Source of the DNA: Pseudomonas antarctica | GTDB taxonomy: Bacteria; Pseudomonadota; Gammaproteobacteria; Pseudomonadales; Pseudomonadaceae | Length of the DNA stretch: 64,000 nt | Assembly: GCF_900624995.1 (NCBI RefSeq) | Contig: NZ_UYXQ01000008.1 | Location: 62,001-126,000 of the forward strand | Direction of reading: 5' to 3' | Shown: positions 38,727 to 46,891 of the stretch, piece after piece | Layout: each line of letters starts with the position of its first letter | Position numbering within the stretch: the first letter of the stretch is position 1 | Made by a program: the position numbers and the translations under genes | Notes under the pieces: model-generated | The model's input: the letters and a program-made list of their open reading frames with translations, nothing else | Database searches by the model: none | What the model was told of the DNA's origin: nothing

Positions 38727-39833
38727 ATGACCACCTTGCACAGCGTACCTCGCGCCGATGGCTTCTACATGCCCGCCGAATGGGCGCCACAGACTCAAAC
38801 CTGGATGATCTGGCCTGAGCGCCCAGACAACTGGCGCCTGGGCGGCAAGCCGGCGCAAGCGGCCCACGTGGCAGTAGCCAAGGCCATTGCGCGTTTTGAA
38901 CCGGTGACAGTCGCTGTGTCCGCCGGGCAATACGAAAATGCCCGCGCGCGTTTGGACGTGCCCAATATCCGCGTGGTGGAAATGTCCAGCGATGACGCTT
39001 GGGTGCGCGACACCGGCCCAACCTTCGTGATCAACAACAGCGGCGAAGTGCGCGGCGTTAACTGGGATTTCAACGCCTGGGGCGGCTTTGACGGCGGCCT
39101 GTACGCGCCGTGGAACCGTGACTCGCAGGTGGGTGGCAAGATCCTCGAGGTCGAGCGCGCGTCGCGTTACCGCACCGAAGGCTTCGTGCTGGAAGGCGGT
39201 TCGATCCACGTCGACGGCGAAGGCACGCTGATCACCACCGAAGAATGCCTGTTGAACCGTAATCGCAACCCGCACCTCGATCGCGCGGCCATCGAAGCGG
39301 TGCTCAGCGACAACCTGGCGGTGGATAAGATTATCTGGCTGCCGGACGGCCTGTTCAACGACGAAACCGACGGCCATGTGGATAACTTTTGCTGCTACGT
39401 GCGCCCAGGTGAAGTGTTGCTGGCCTGGACCGATGACCCGCAAGACCCGAACTACGCGCGCTGCCACGCGGCCATGAACGTGCTGCAAAGCAGCACCGAC
39501 GCCCAGGGCCGCGCGTTCACGGTGCATAAAATGCCAATCCCGGGGCCGCTGTACGCCACCGAAGAAGAGTGCGCCGGTGTCGACCCGGTGGATGGCAGCC
39601 AGGAGCGTAACCCGAGCGTGCGGTTGGCCGGGTCCTACGTAAACTTTCTGATCGTCAACGGCGGCATTATTGCGCCGAGCTTCGACGACCCGATGGACGG
39701 CCAGGCCAAGCAAATCCTGCAGAACCTGTTCCCGCAGCACGAAGTGGTGATGGTGCCGGGGCGCGAACTGTTACTGGGCGGCGGCAATATCCACTGCCTG
39801 ACCCAACAACAGCCGGCGCCGCACAAAAACTGA
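38727..39833 (+). CDS. aguA: Agmatine deiminase AguA
   Basis: A 368-residue enzyme hydrolysing agmatine to N-carbamoylputrescine and ammonia. Family signatures include the N-terminal [38 protein letters not shown], the His in [15 protein letters not shown], and the catalytic Cys in [11 protein letters not shown] near the C-terminus. It follows the kinase-PLP fusion by 120 bases in the same direction, linking that enzyme with polyamine or amine breakdown. The partner aguB is not present. Confidence 0.95.
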   Translation: MTTLHSVPRADGFYMPAEWAPQTQTWMIWPERPDNWRLGGKPAQAAHVAVAKAIARFEPVTVAVSAGQYENARARLDVPNIRVVEMSSDDAWVRDTGPTFVINNSGEVRGVNWDFNAWGGFDGGLYAPWNRDSQVGGKILEVERASRYRTEGFVLEGGSIHVDGEGTLITTEECLLNRNRNPHLDRAAIEAVLSDNLAVDKIIWLPDGLFNDETDGHVDNFCCYVRPGEVLLAWTDDPQDPNYARCHAAMNVLQSSTDAQGRAFTVHKMPIPGPLYATEEECAGVDPVDGSQERNPSVRLAGSYVNFLIVNGGIIAPSFDDPMDGQAKQILQNLFPQHEVVMVPGRELLLGGGNIHCLTQQQPAPHKN

Positions 39834-39893
39834 GTGCAGTTGTAACAGCGCTTGAGCGAAACCCCAGCGCTACCTGTTTATAGCGCTCACAGC

Positions 39894-39927
39894 AAGCCCG
39901 CGGCCCAGCAAGGTCGCGGGCTTTTTT
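39894..39927 (+). terminator. Rho-independent terminator after aguA
   Basis: Nine-base stem (AAGCCCGCG/CGCGGGCTT) followed by a run of T residues, 60 bases after the aguA stop. Confidence 0.92.
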
Positions 39928-40067
39928 GTGTTCGAATGTCTATAAACACAGGACATTGGCATAGCTCTTGTATCGGTGTTGGCACAGTAACCCAAGGTCG
40001 TGACTGCACAGTTCTGTCATAAACCTTGAGTAAGTTAGCCGCTCAAGCAGTAGGAGAGAGCGCTGAA

Positions 40068-40283
40068 ATGAATGCCGATATCAACCTGATCCACACGCGC
40101 CCATTCCACCCCACGCGGGTCGACGGTGAAGCGATCCAGGCGCTGGCGCTCTGGTTGAAGGCAAACGGCTCGCGACAGGCAAGGCAACAGCCTGACTTGC
40201 GCAGCGTGATGAGTGAACGTTACCCGGTGGGGTTGTTCAGTGAGGATGAAGTGCATGCGTTGTGTGAGTTGATGCAAAACTGA
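40068..40283 (+). CDS. Small conserved-looking hypothetical protein
   Basis: A 71-residue soluble protein of unknown function (MNADINLIHTRPFHPTRV at the N-terminus). The start has AGGAGAGAG upstream, and codon use matches the neighbouring core genes. A region before it (39940-40067) contains a promoter-length gap after the aguA terminator, so it is probably an independent unit. Confidence 0.6.
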   Translation: MNADINLIHTRPFHPTRVDGEAIQALALWLKANGSRQARQQPDLRSVMSERYPVGLFSEDEVHALCELMQN

Positions 40284-40301
40284 AAAAGCACCGCGATCAA
40301 T

Positions 40302-40405
40302 TGTGGGAGCGGGCTTGCTCGCGAAAGCGGTGCGTCAGTCAACATCAATGTTTGCTGGGCCGACGTTTTCGCGAGCAAGTCGAATCGTCGCACCGCCGCT
40401 CCCAC
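40302..40405. repeat. REPIN with interrupted right arm, plus REP fragments to 40520
   Basis: The left arm TGTGGGAGCGGGCTTGCTCG is intact. The right arm is split by about 14 foreign bases between GCGAGCAAG and CCGCTCCCAC. From 40458 to about 40510, three imperfect copies of CAAGCCCGCTC/CAAGCCCACTC follow, looking like decayed REP ends. No gene lies between 40284 and 40546. Confidence 0.7.
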
Positions 40406-40546
40406 CTTTGATCTTCGCTGCTCTGAGCATTGCGTTCGCTTAACTGAACGGCATTAGGGCAAGCCCGCTCGCCACAACAAGCCCGCTTTCAACAACAAGC
40501 CCACTCCTCACCACAAACTTGGTCCCACATTAGAGCGTGATCGGCT

Positions 40547-42634
40547 TCAGAAACTGTAGGTGCCTGTGACCACCAAACTACGCGGCTCACCCGGCTGAAT
40601 CTGCGCCGCACTCGTCGCTGATTCGTAGTAGTGTTTGTCGGCGATATTGTTCAGCGCCGCGCGTACATCCCATTCCTTCTGGCGGAACCCGGCCAACGCG
40701 TCCCAACGGCCATACCCCGGCAGCGCCACCGTGTTGAGGCTATCGGCATAACGGTCGCCCACCAGCGTCAAACCGGTTTCCGCGTACCAGCCCATCTCCG
40801 GTTTCCAGGTGATAAACAGGCTGCCATTGCGCTTGGCCACATCGCTGACGCGCTTGCCTTCAAAGCCGTTGTTGTCCTTCTCGACCTTGGCATCCTGCAG
40901 GCCGACGCCACCGCGCACATACCAATTGCCGACGATTTTGCCGGTGGCGGTCAGCTCCACACCGCGTGAGCGTTGCAGGCCGCTGAGCAGGGTAATGGTT
41001 CGGTCCAGCGGGTCGCTGGTGCGACGGTTATAAAGTTCAAGCTCGTACACGGCAAGGGTGGTGCTCAGACGGTCGTCGAGCCAGTCGCTCTTCACGCCGA
41101 TTTCCTTTTGTTTGGTCAGCTCGGGGCTCAGGTCGTTAACGCTGCCGGCGGCGTTTGGCGTGATGCCGATCAGGCCGCCGCCAGCCGGGGAGAAGGTCTT
41201 GCTCCACGAGGCATAGAACGAGTGATTCTCAAGCGGCGTCCACACCAGGCCCACGCGCGGGCTGGTGCTGCGGCTATCGACGTCTTGCTGGGTGTTGAGC
41301 ACCTTGCTGGTGGTGTCCACTTCAAAGTGGTCGTAACGCAGGCCTGCCAACAGTTGCCATTGATCGTTGAAACGCAATTGGTCTTGCACATACACCGCGC
41401 GGCTTTCGACTTCGGTGTGGTTGTCACTTGAAAGACTCATGCGCCCCGTGTGGCTCCGGTGGCGGTTGGGCGAGTTGAGGTCCAGGCTCGGCACGGCCTG
41501 GCCGCCACGGTTGACGGCGGTGGCGCTGTAGAGCTTCGGATCGCGACGCTGGCTGCCCAGCTCTATGCCGGTGAGCAGGCGGTGTTCCAGGCCGAACGTG
41601 TCAAAGCCACCTTCCAGCTCCAGGTTGTTGAAGACGTTGCGAGTGTTCAGGTCCTGTTGCCAGCGCTGGCGCGTGACCTGGTTGGTTTTGGGGTCGTAGC
41701 CGGTCTGGTAAGTGTTGTCGAAATCGCTGTCGAGCTTGAACACGCCGAGGGTGTGGCGCAGTTGCCAGTTGGCGTTGAGTTCATAGGCGAGCTTGGAGCG
41801 CAGGGACTGGGATTTGTCATCGATGTAGTCGCGGCTGTCGAAGTAGGTGCTGCTGCGGCTCACGTCTGCCGGGCGGCCGTTGACCCCGGGAATGCCACGG
41901 TCCGGTGTGCGGTTGTAGCGGCTGTATTCGTATTGCACCAACCAATTCAGGTCGGGCGTCAGCTGCCAGCTCATCGATGGCGCAAACAGCTGGCGGTTGC
42001 CGCTGACGCCGTCACGGAAGCTGTTGTTGTCCTGGTTGCCCATGTTCAGGCGCAGGCTGATGGTGTCGGTGGGGTCGGTGCTGAGGTCGGCATACAGGCT
42101 GCGCAGATCGTTGCTGCCGCCTTGGGCTTCGATACTGGATTTTTGCCCCGCCGTGGGCAATTTGCTTACGCGGTTGACGATACCGCCCTGGCCGCCTCGC
42201 CCGTACAGTACGGCTGCCGGGCCTTTGAGCACTTCGATGCGCTCGATGTTGTGCAAGTCGCGCACGTACTGGCTGTCGTCGCGAATGCCGTCCAGGTAGA
42301 AGTCATTGCTCGCGTCAAAACCACGAATGCGCAGGCTGTCGAAGCGCGTGTCGGCGCCGCTGCTGACGTTGGGAATCCCGCTGAGTGCCTGGCCCAGGTC
42401 GTTGGTGCCGTAGGCGCGCAGGTTTTCGGTTTTGACCGAATCGATGGCCTGGGGCACATAACGCACCGACGTGTTGGTGCGAGTGGCGGTGTTGGTCTCT
42501 TTGACGCGTGGGTCGTCTTCATCAGCTTCGGTGCTGATCGAGGTTTCCGGCAAGATCGTGGCGGCACAGGCAAAACCGGCAGACAGCAGAACAGAAAGCC
42601 CAAGGGTGATAGGCGTCAGGCGGGAGGCAGGCAT
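40547..42634 (-). CDS. TonB-dependent siderophore receptor
   Basis: A 695-residue outer-membrane receptor. A signal peptide (MPASRLTPITLGLSVLLSAG, then FACAA) precedes the plug domain (VRYVPQAIDSVKTENLRAYG, SLRIRGFDASNDFYLDGIRD, IERIEVLKGPAAVLYGRGGQ) and a 22-strand barrel ending in the terminal Phe (VVTGTYSF), as expected for BAM-dependent insertion. The plug resembles catecholate receptors of the Fiu type; the ligand is not certain. A Fur-box-like sequence upstream suggests iron control. No clear Shine-Dalgarno was found before the ATG at 42634. Confidence 0.9.
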   Translation of the reverse strand: MPASRLTPITLGLSVLLSAGFACAATILPETSISTEADEDDPRVKETNTATRTNTSVRYVPQAIDSVKTENLRAYGTNDLGQALSGIPNVSSGADTRFDSLRIRGFDASNDFYLDGIRDDSQYVRDLHNIERIEVLKGPAAVLYGRGGQGGIVNRVSKLPTAGQKSSIEAQGGSNDLRSLYADLSTDPTDTISLRLNMGNQDNNSFRDGVSGNRQLFAPSMSWQLTPDLNWLVQYEYSRYNRTPDRGIPGVNGRPADVSRSSTYFDSRDYIDDKSQSLRSKLAYELNANWQLRHTLGVFKLDSDFDNTYQTGYDPKTNQVTRQRWQQDLNTRNVFNNLELEGGFDTFGLEHRLLTGIELGSQRRDPKLYSATAVNRGGQAVPSLDLNSPNRHRSHTGRMSLSSDNHTEVESRAVYVQDQLRFNDQWQLLAGLRYDHFEVDTTSKVLNTQQDVDSRSTSPRVGLVWTPLENHSFYASWSKTFSPAGGGLIGITPNAAGSVNDLSPELTKQKEIGVKSDWLDDRLSTTLAVYELELYNRRTSDPLDRTITLLSGLQRSRGVELTATGKIVGNWYVRGGVGLQDAKVEKDNNGFEGKRVSDVAKRNGSLFITWKPEMGWYAETGLTLVGDRYADSLNTVALPGYGRWDALAGFRQKEWDVRAALNNIADKHYYESATSAAQIQPGEPRSLVVTGTYSF

Positions 42635-42674
42635 GGAGGAATGTATCCAAAAAGTGCGGGAGGAGAAAATTTGC

Positions 42675-42693
42675 GCTAATGGTAATGCTTTGC
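42675..42693 (-). promoter_or_regulatory. Candidate Fur box of the TonB-dependent receptor
   Basis: GCTAATGGTAATGCTTTGC matches the 19-base Fur consensus (GATAATGATAATCATTATC) in 13 positions and lies 41-59 bases before the receptor start. Confidence 0.55.
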
Positions 42694-42847
42694 ATTTGCG
42701 CGCGTTATCTATTCCCAAAAATATACGTCGTCGAAAATGTTACATGATGTGTTTTCTTGACGAATTGGATGGTTTTTAGGGCGTGTGCGAAGGCCTTGGA
42801 CTGCACCGCTTAGACTTTTTTCGCCTAAATACAGACGATTCACGAAA

Positions 42848-42877
42848 TTGACACATAGTTCAACGCGCGCATAGGAT
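42848..42877 (+). promoter_or_regulatory. Candidate sigma-70 promoter upstream of the hairpin and oprD gene
   Basis: TTGACA at 42848-42853 and TAGGAT at 42872-42877 with an 18-base spacer, on the + strand between the divergent receptor and porin genes. A transcript from here would meet the hairpin at 42924 after roughly 40 bases. Confidence 0.45.
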
Positions 42878-42923
42878 TGCGCCCAACGCCTGTGGCTAAC
42901 AGCCATAACTCATCTAATAAAAA

Positions 42924-42963
42924 AAGGCCTGCGGCAGTTCAGTCGTCCGCAGGCCTTCTTTTT
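42924..42963 (+). terminator. Terminator-like hairpin in the 5' region of the OprD-family gene
   Basis: An 11-base perfect stem (AAGGCCTGCGG/CCGCAGGCCTT) with a 12-base loop and CTTTTTCC after it. It lies between divergent genes, where no terminator is needed for either, so it may act as an attenuator or end a short RNA of about 75 bases. Confidence 0.7.
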
Positions 42964-43045
42964 CCTGGAGAAAGTTGACACCAGAAAAGCAACACGGAGC
43001 CTGGTGTCACAGCGCGTACTCAACCAGTAATAAGGAATATAAGAA

Positions 43046-44362
43046 ATGTTGAAGCAACGGATGGGTTTGATCGCTCTGGGGATTTTGAGCGCCACTCAAG
43101 CAATGGCCAACGACCAGGAGCAATCCAAAGGTTTTGTTGAAGACAGCCACCTGAACATCGCAGCACGTAACGCCTACATCAGCCGTGACTACAAAAACGG
43201 TAAGCAAGACAAAGCCGAATGGGGCCAAGGCTTCATTGGTAAGTTTGAATCCGGCTTCACCCAAGGCACCGTTGGTGTGGGTGTGGACGTGATTGGCCAA
43301 TACGCTATCCGTCTGGACGGTGGTAAAGGTCGCGCTGGCGCAGGCGGTATCGACTTCTTCAAGCAGGGCAATGGCACGACCAACCCTGACGGCACGAACA
43401 ACCCAGGTTCGGCACCGCACGACCTGGCCAAAGGCGGCGCTGCCGTGAAGTTCCGCGTTTCCAACACCGTGCTCAAGTACGGTGACCAGTTCCCGGCCGT
43501 GCCTGTGCTGCAGTACGACAACTCCCGTCTGTTGTCCGAAACCTACACCGGTACTTCGATCGTTTCCAAAGAGATCGCCGGTCTGCAACTGGACGCCGGT
43601 CACTTCACCAAAGAAGCCCGCAAGAGCATGGAAGGCACCGACAGCGGTCGCCTGAAAAGCATCAACTACCTCGGCGGTAGCTACAAATTCACCGAAAGCC
43701 TGTCGGCTGCTCTGTACGCTTCCGACATGCAGGACGTGCTGAAGAAGCAATACGTCAACGTTAACTACGTGCTGGCCCTGCCAGAGAAGCAATCGTTGAC
43801 CTTTGACTTCAACGGCTACAAAACCAAGCTGGACCGCAGCTTCGCCCTGGAAAACCAAGGTGATGCAGACGCCCGCGACAACAAAATCTGGAGCTTGGGC
43901 GCTACCTGGGCTGTTGGCCCGCACAGCTTCACCGTCGCTCACCAGCGCAGCACCGGCGACACCGGCTACCTGTACGGCGGCTACCGCAACGCTGGCGGCA
44001 TCGGCGACGGCGGCAATACCATCCTGCTGGCCAACTCCTACTGGTCCGACTTCAACGGTAAGGACGAGCGCTCCTGGCAAGCAGGCTACGGCCTGGACTT
44101 CAGCGCCTTCGGCGTACCTGGCCTGACCTACAACATCGCCTACGTGCGCGGCACCAACATTGACGACGGTACCAACCGCGGCCGTGGCACCGAGCGTGAA
44201 ATCTTCAACCAGTTCAAATACGTCGTTCAGAGCGGCCCAGCCAAAGACCTGAGCCTGCGCGCTCGTGCCTCCTGGTTGCGCGTCTCCAGCAACGCCAGCG
44301 AGTACAACGTAGGCGGTAACGAAATCCGTCTGTTCGCCGACTACCCAATCAACGTTTTCTAA
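43046..44362 (+). CDS. OprD-family outer-membrane porin
   Basis: A 438-residue porin with a signal peptide (MGLIALGILSATQAMA) and an 18-strand barrel typical of OprD/OpdK proteins. Conserved stretches are NIAARNAYISRDYKN, EWGQGFIGKFESGFTQGTVG, VLKYGDQFPAVPVL, and the terminal strand ending in Phe (LFADYPINVF). Such channels take up small carboxylates or basic amino acids; the substrate is not readable here. It is followed by a strong terminator. Confidence 0.92.
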   Translation: MLKQRMGLIALGILSATQAMANDQEQSKGFVEDSHLNIAARNAYISRDYKNGKQDKAEWGQGFIGKFESGFTQGTVGVGVDVIGQYAIRLDGGKGRAGAGGIDFFKQGNGTTNPDGTNNPGSAPHDLAKGGAAVKFRVSNTVLKYGDQFPAVPVLQYDNSRLLSETYTGTSIVSKEIAGLQLDAGHFTKEARKSMEGTDSGRLKSINYLGGSYKFTESLSAALYASDMQDVLKKQYVNVNYVLALPEKQSLTFDFNGYKTKLDRSFALENQGDADARDNKIWSLGATWAVGPHSFTVAHQRSTGDTGYLYGGYRNAGGIGDGGNTILLANSYWSDFNGKDERSWQAGYGLDFSAFGVPGLTYNIAYVRGTNIDDGTNRGRGTEREIFNQFKYVVQSGPAKDLSLRARASWLRVSSNASEYNVGGNEIRLFADYPINVF

Positions 44363-44398
44363 TTGATTCGGCGTCGCGCCTGATTCCAGGCGATAAAA

Positions 44399-44424
44399 AA
44401 CCCCGACTGGTTCGGGGTTTTTTT
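44399..44424 (+). terminator. Rho-independent terminator of the porin gene
   Basis: Stem AACCCCGA/TCGGGGTT with a 5-base loop and a T-run, 36 bases after the porin stop. Confidence 0.95.
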
Positions 44425-44512
44425 ATGCGCGCCTGCCGGCCTCTGATTTGTTACATCGCAGTACTAATGAAGTGCTCCGCGCCACCTTTATCCCCTTCAG
44501 GCGCCCGCCTAA

Positions 44513-44716
44513 ATGAGCCCCACTTGCCCGCCCATCACCCGTGACGGCGTTACCCCGGAGCAAAAAGCCCAGGTCATCGCCGAATTCACCGAAACCTTCG
44601 AACGCGTTCTCAGCAAAAGCCCCGACCTGACCTACATCGTCATCGAAGAAGCCGACACCGATAGCTGGGGCTACGCCGGTATCACCACCACCGAATATCG
44701 CAAATCCCAAGCCTGA
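44513..44716 (+). pseudogene. 4-oxalocrotonate tautomerase-family remnant
   Basis: A 67-residue frame that aligns by eye with small tautomerases over ITRDGVTPEQKAQVIAEFTE and TYIVIEEADTDSWGYAGI. The first residues (MSPTCPP) do not give the usual Met-Pro with catalytic Pro at position 2 followed by a beta strand, so the active-site N-terminus seems damaged. It precedes a clearly broken SDR gene by 14 bases; the two probably formed a pair. Confidence 0.6.
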
Positions 44717-44730
44717 ACTGGAGCACTATC

Positions 44731-45277
44731 ATGAGCAAAGTCGTCGTCATTACTGGCGCCTCCCAAGGCATCGGCGCCGCCGTGGTCCACGCGCTACCGC
44801 GCCCTCGATTATCGCGTGGTCGCCACCTCGCGCTCGATTTAGCCGTCCACTGACCCGAACATCCACACCGTGGCCGGCATCTTCGTTGCCAAACCCTTCA
44901 CCGGCTACACCCACGAAGACTACGCAAACATGCTGGCCGGGCACATCGTCAACATCACCACCAGCCTGGTCGACCCCGCGATTGACGGCGTGCCGTCAGT
45001 GCTGGCCTCGCTGACCAAAGGCGGCCTGAACGCCGCGACCAAATCCCTGGCAATTGAATACGCCAAACGCGGTATTCGCGTGAACGCAGTGAGCCTCGGG
45101 ATTATCAAAACGCCCATGCACGGCGAAGAAACCCACGCGGCGCTGGGCCGCCTGCATCCGGTCGGGCACATGGGCGAAGCGAGTGACATTGCCCAGGCGA
45201 TCATCTACCTGGAAAACGCCGGGTTCGTCACCGGCGAGATCCTGCACGTGGACGGCCGCCAAAGCGCCGGGCACTGA
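44731..45277 (+). pseudogene. Degraded short-chain dehydrogenase/reductase
   Basis: The start MSKVVVITGASQGIGAAVVHA is a normal SDR nucleotide-binding motif, but a frameshift follows within 25 codons (the other frame continues YRALDYRVVATSRSI). An in-frame TAG then stops the protein. The remainder (HTVAG, then IFVAKPFTGYTHEDYANMLAG, then HIVNITTSL) lacks two internal stretches expected in this family, including the NNAG region, while the C-terminal part through GEILHVDGRQSAGH is intact. It is a pseudogene. Confidence 0.88.
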
Positions 45278-45278
45278 C

Positions 45279-45312
45279 AAAAAAACGCCCCGGCCTTTCC
45301 AAGCCGAGGCGC
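45279..45312 (-). terminator. Terminator of the DUF3077 gene
   Basis: Read on the - strand, GCGCCTCGGC and GGCCGGGGCG pair around a short loop and are followed by a T-run. It lies downstream of the gene at 45393-45677. A single REP arm (45339-45368) lies between them. Confidence 0.75.
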
Positions 45313-45392
45313 TCTATCAACTACCGATGTAAACCACCTGTGGGAGCCGGGCTTGCCCGCGATAGCGCCCGCCCGGCCACCCCATTCACCTC

Positions 45393-45677
45393 TTATTGCT
45401 CGGCATTGCAGGGCGACTCCAACACCTTCACCACATCATCAATCACCGCCTTGACCATCTCCTGCAAATAATGCGACGCCCAAGCATAACGGTCCGTCTC
45501 CTTCGTCATCGCCGCATCTTCTGCTAGCAGTTTGGCGACGTGGAGCAAATCGGAAACGTGGTGCAAGGCTTCATGCAGAGGGACGCCGCTGTTAACGCGG
45601 AACAGAGGTTGATCGCAGTGGAAGGAGAAAGGGGTGACGCCGAGGGTGGTTAACGCGGAGGGATTTGTAACGGTCAT
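45393..45677 (-). CDS. DUF3077-family small protein
   Basis: A 94-residue protein typical of pseudomonads, of unknown function. The pattern FSFHCDQPLFRVNSGVPLHE followed by ALHHVSDLLHVAKLLAEDAA matches DUF3077. The start MTVTNPSALTT is preceded by GGGAG. The final residues are SPCNAEQ. It has its own terminator and a leader element similar to that of the relative at 18824-19147. Confidence 0.78.
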   Translation of the reverse strand: MTVTNPSALTTLGVTPFSFHCDQPLFRVNSGVPLHEALHHVSDLLHVAKLLAEDAAMTKETDRYAWASHYLQEMVKAVIDDVVKVLESPCNAEQ

Positions 45678-45774
45678 TGGTGAGACTCCCATATCGAGTG
45701 AGAGCTACCACGTTCGTAGTTTCAACGAATACGTGGCGCTTTGGGCGCCTGCATCAAAATCGGGTTCTCAGGCC

Positions 45775-45802
45775 CGGTCGCTGCATTGGCAGTGACGGAG
45801 CG
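45775..45802 (-). promoter_or_regulatory. Second copy of the DUF3077 leader element
   Basis: Begins CGGTCGCTG and ends ACGGAGCG on the + strand, like 19230-19257, with the inverted repeat kept as GTCGCT/AGTGAC (one G-U pair on the + strand). It lies about 100-125 bases upstream of the gene. The rest of 45693-46038 shows no gene. Confidence 0.4.
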
Positions 45803-46038
45803 GAGGTTAGCGTGGTGGGGGGAGGGGGAGCAATCGGGAAAATGGATTGGTTGTTTTTTAGCCTATCCGAGCGTGATGGATAGGCTGCTGAGGAAATTAT
45901 TTGTTTTATGGATACGCCATAATTATTGGCCAGCCATAATTTTGCATAAAGATAGAAGTGCCAGCGGAGGAGGTGGCTTCCGGGGCTATAACCCGTCTAT
46001 TTCAACGCATGACGCACACCCAAACCCCAGAAACAACA

Positions 46039-46064
46039 AAGCCCTCACATTGCTGTGAGGGCTT
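46039..46064 (-). terminator. Hairpin at the left island edge, probably the former tRNA-Thr terminator
   Basis: An 11-base perfect stem (AAGCCCTCACA/TGTGAGGGCTT) with a 4-base loop. On the - strand it is followed by TTTGTTGTTT. It lies 7 bases from the tRNA-Thr 3'-end copy at 46071, on the side that would be downstream of the tRNA before island insertion. Confidence 0.6.
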
Positions 46065-46070
46065 CGTCTT

Positions 46071-46088
46071 ATATGGTGCCGGCACCAG
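46071..46088. repeat. att-like direct repeat 1 (tRNA-Thr 3' end copy, left island end)
   Basis: ATATGGTGCCGGCACCAG is identical to 59364-59381, which covers the 3' end of tRNA-Thr and adjoining bases. With an integrase beside the tRNA, the two copies mark the ends of an island of about 13.3 kb. Confidence 0.8.
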
Positions 46089-46332
46089 ACGAACGGTATG
46101 TTTCTGCGGGGCGATGTTTTCCGGGCGTCTGGATTTTGGTGGAAATTTCGGCGTACCCCAACTAGTAACTATAGATAAATCAGCTAGTTATGGCGTTCGG
46201 TGGAATCGAATTCGGGACTAGTAAACTGTGAGCATGTGCTGTGCTCGGTACGTAGAGTTGCGAGCGACACACGTAACCCTGTGAGTTGTGTAAAAACCAA
46301 CCGTTTGTAGGCTTGCCCAAATGAGGTTTTTA

Positions 46333-46366
46333 CCTCACCGTAAAGACTAATGTCTTTACAGTGAGG
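46333..46366 (+). promoter_or_regulatory. Palindromic operator of the relBE operon
   Basis: A 34-base near-perfect palindrome made of two nested arm pairs (CCTCAC/GTGAGG and GTAAAGAC/GTCTTTAC) around TAAT. It ends 8 bases before the antitoxin ATG, so it overlaps the ribosome-binding site and probably the promoter. It fits autorepression by the antitoxin-toxin complex. Confidence 0.75.
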
Positions 46367-46374
46367 GCCATCCC

Positions 46375-46614
46375 ATGGCGTCCATCAATGTCCGTATCGA
46401 CGACGATCTCAAAGCGCGTGCTTACCACGAGCTGGAAAAGCTCGGCGTCACCCCTTCTGAGCTGATGCGCCAAGCCTTGCAGTACGTAGCAGAGCGCGGT
46501 CAGCTACCTTTTAAGCCAGTCCTGATGACCGAGGAAGATGAAGCCTTGATCGCAACGGTGCGCGAGCGGCTGGCTGCTCCCCAGCGGGTTAAAGTTTCAC
46601 TAGATGACCTATAG
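46375..46614 (+). CDS. RelB/DinJ-family antitoxin
   Basis: A 79-residue antitoxin. The N-terminal ribbon-helix-helix region (MASINVRIDDDLKARAYHEL, then GVTPSELMRQALQYVAE) binds DNA and the C-terminal part should wrap the toxin. It overlaps the toxin gene by 11 bases. The pair lies between two tRNA-Thr-derived repeats, so it is a cargo of a small first island segment and may stabilise it. Confidence 0.87.
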   Translation: MASINVRIDDDLKARAYHELEKLGVTPSELMRQALQYVAERGQLPFKPVLMTEEDEALIATVRERLAAPQRVKVSLDDL

Positions 46615-46891
46615 CCTCGAATTCGATGCGCGGGCATTAAAGGAGTGGCACAAATTGGGGGATACCGTACGCCAGCAACTCAAGAAGAAGTTGGCCACGA
46701 TTCTGGTCAATCCGCGCATTGAAGCCAACCGTCTGCATGCCTTACCCGACTGCTACAAGATCAAGCTGCGCAGTAGCGGCTATCGGCTAGTTTATCAGGT
46801 GATCGACCAGGAGATCATGGTGTTCGTGGTGGCCGTCGATAAGCACGAGCGTGAGCAGGTTTATCGCAAAGCGGCTGAGCGGTTAAGTTAG
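46604..46891 (+). CDS. RelE-family mRNA interferase toxin
   Basis: A 95-residue RelE-fold toxin (MTYSLEFDARALKEWHKLGD at the start). Basic residues expected for ribosome-dependent mRNA cleavage occur in KIKLRSSGYRLVYQV and DKHEREQVYRKA. It is translationally coupled to the antitoxin. Confidence 0.9.
   Translation: MTYSLEFDARALKEWHKLGDTVRQQLKKKLATILVNPRIEANRLHALPDCYKIKLRSSGYRLVYQVIDQEIMVFVVAVDKHEREQVYRKAAERLS

Noticed and set aside
2132..40405. CRISPR-like repeats
   Set aside because: The repeats are dispersed REP palindromes, not regularly spaced direct repeats; no cas genes are present.
46202..46218. A further tRNA T-arm-like segment (GGAATCGAATTCGGGAC)
   Set aside because: It resembles tRNA-Thr at 59381-59397 but with three changes and no similarity in the acceptor stem, so chance resemblance to a conserved T-loop cannot be excluded.
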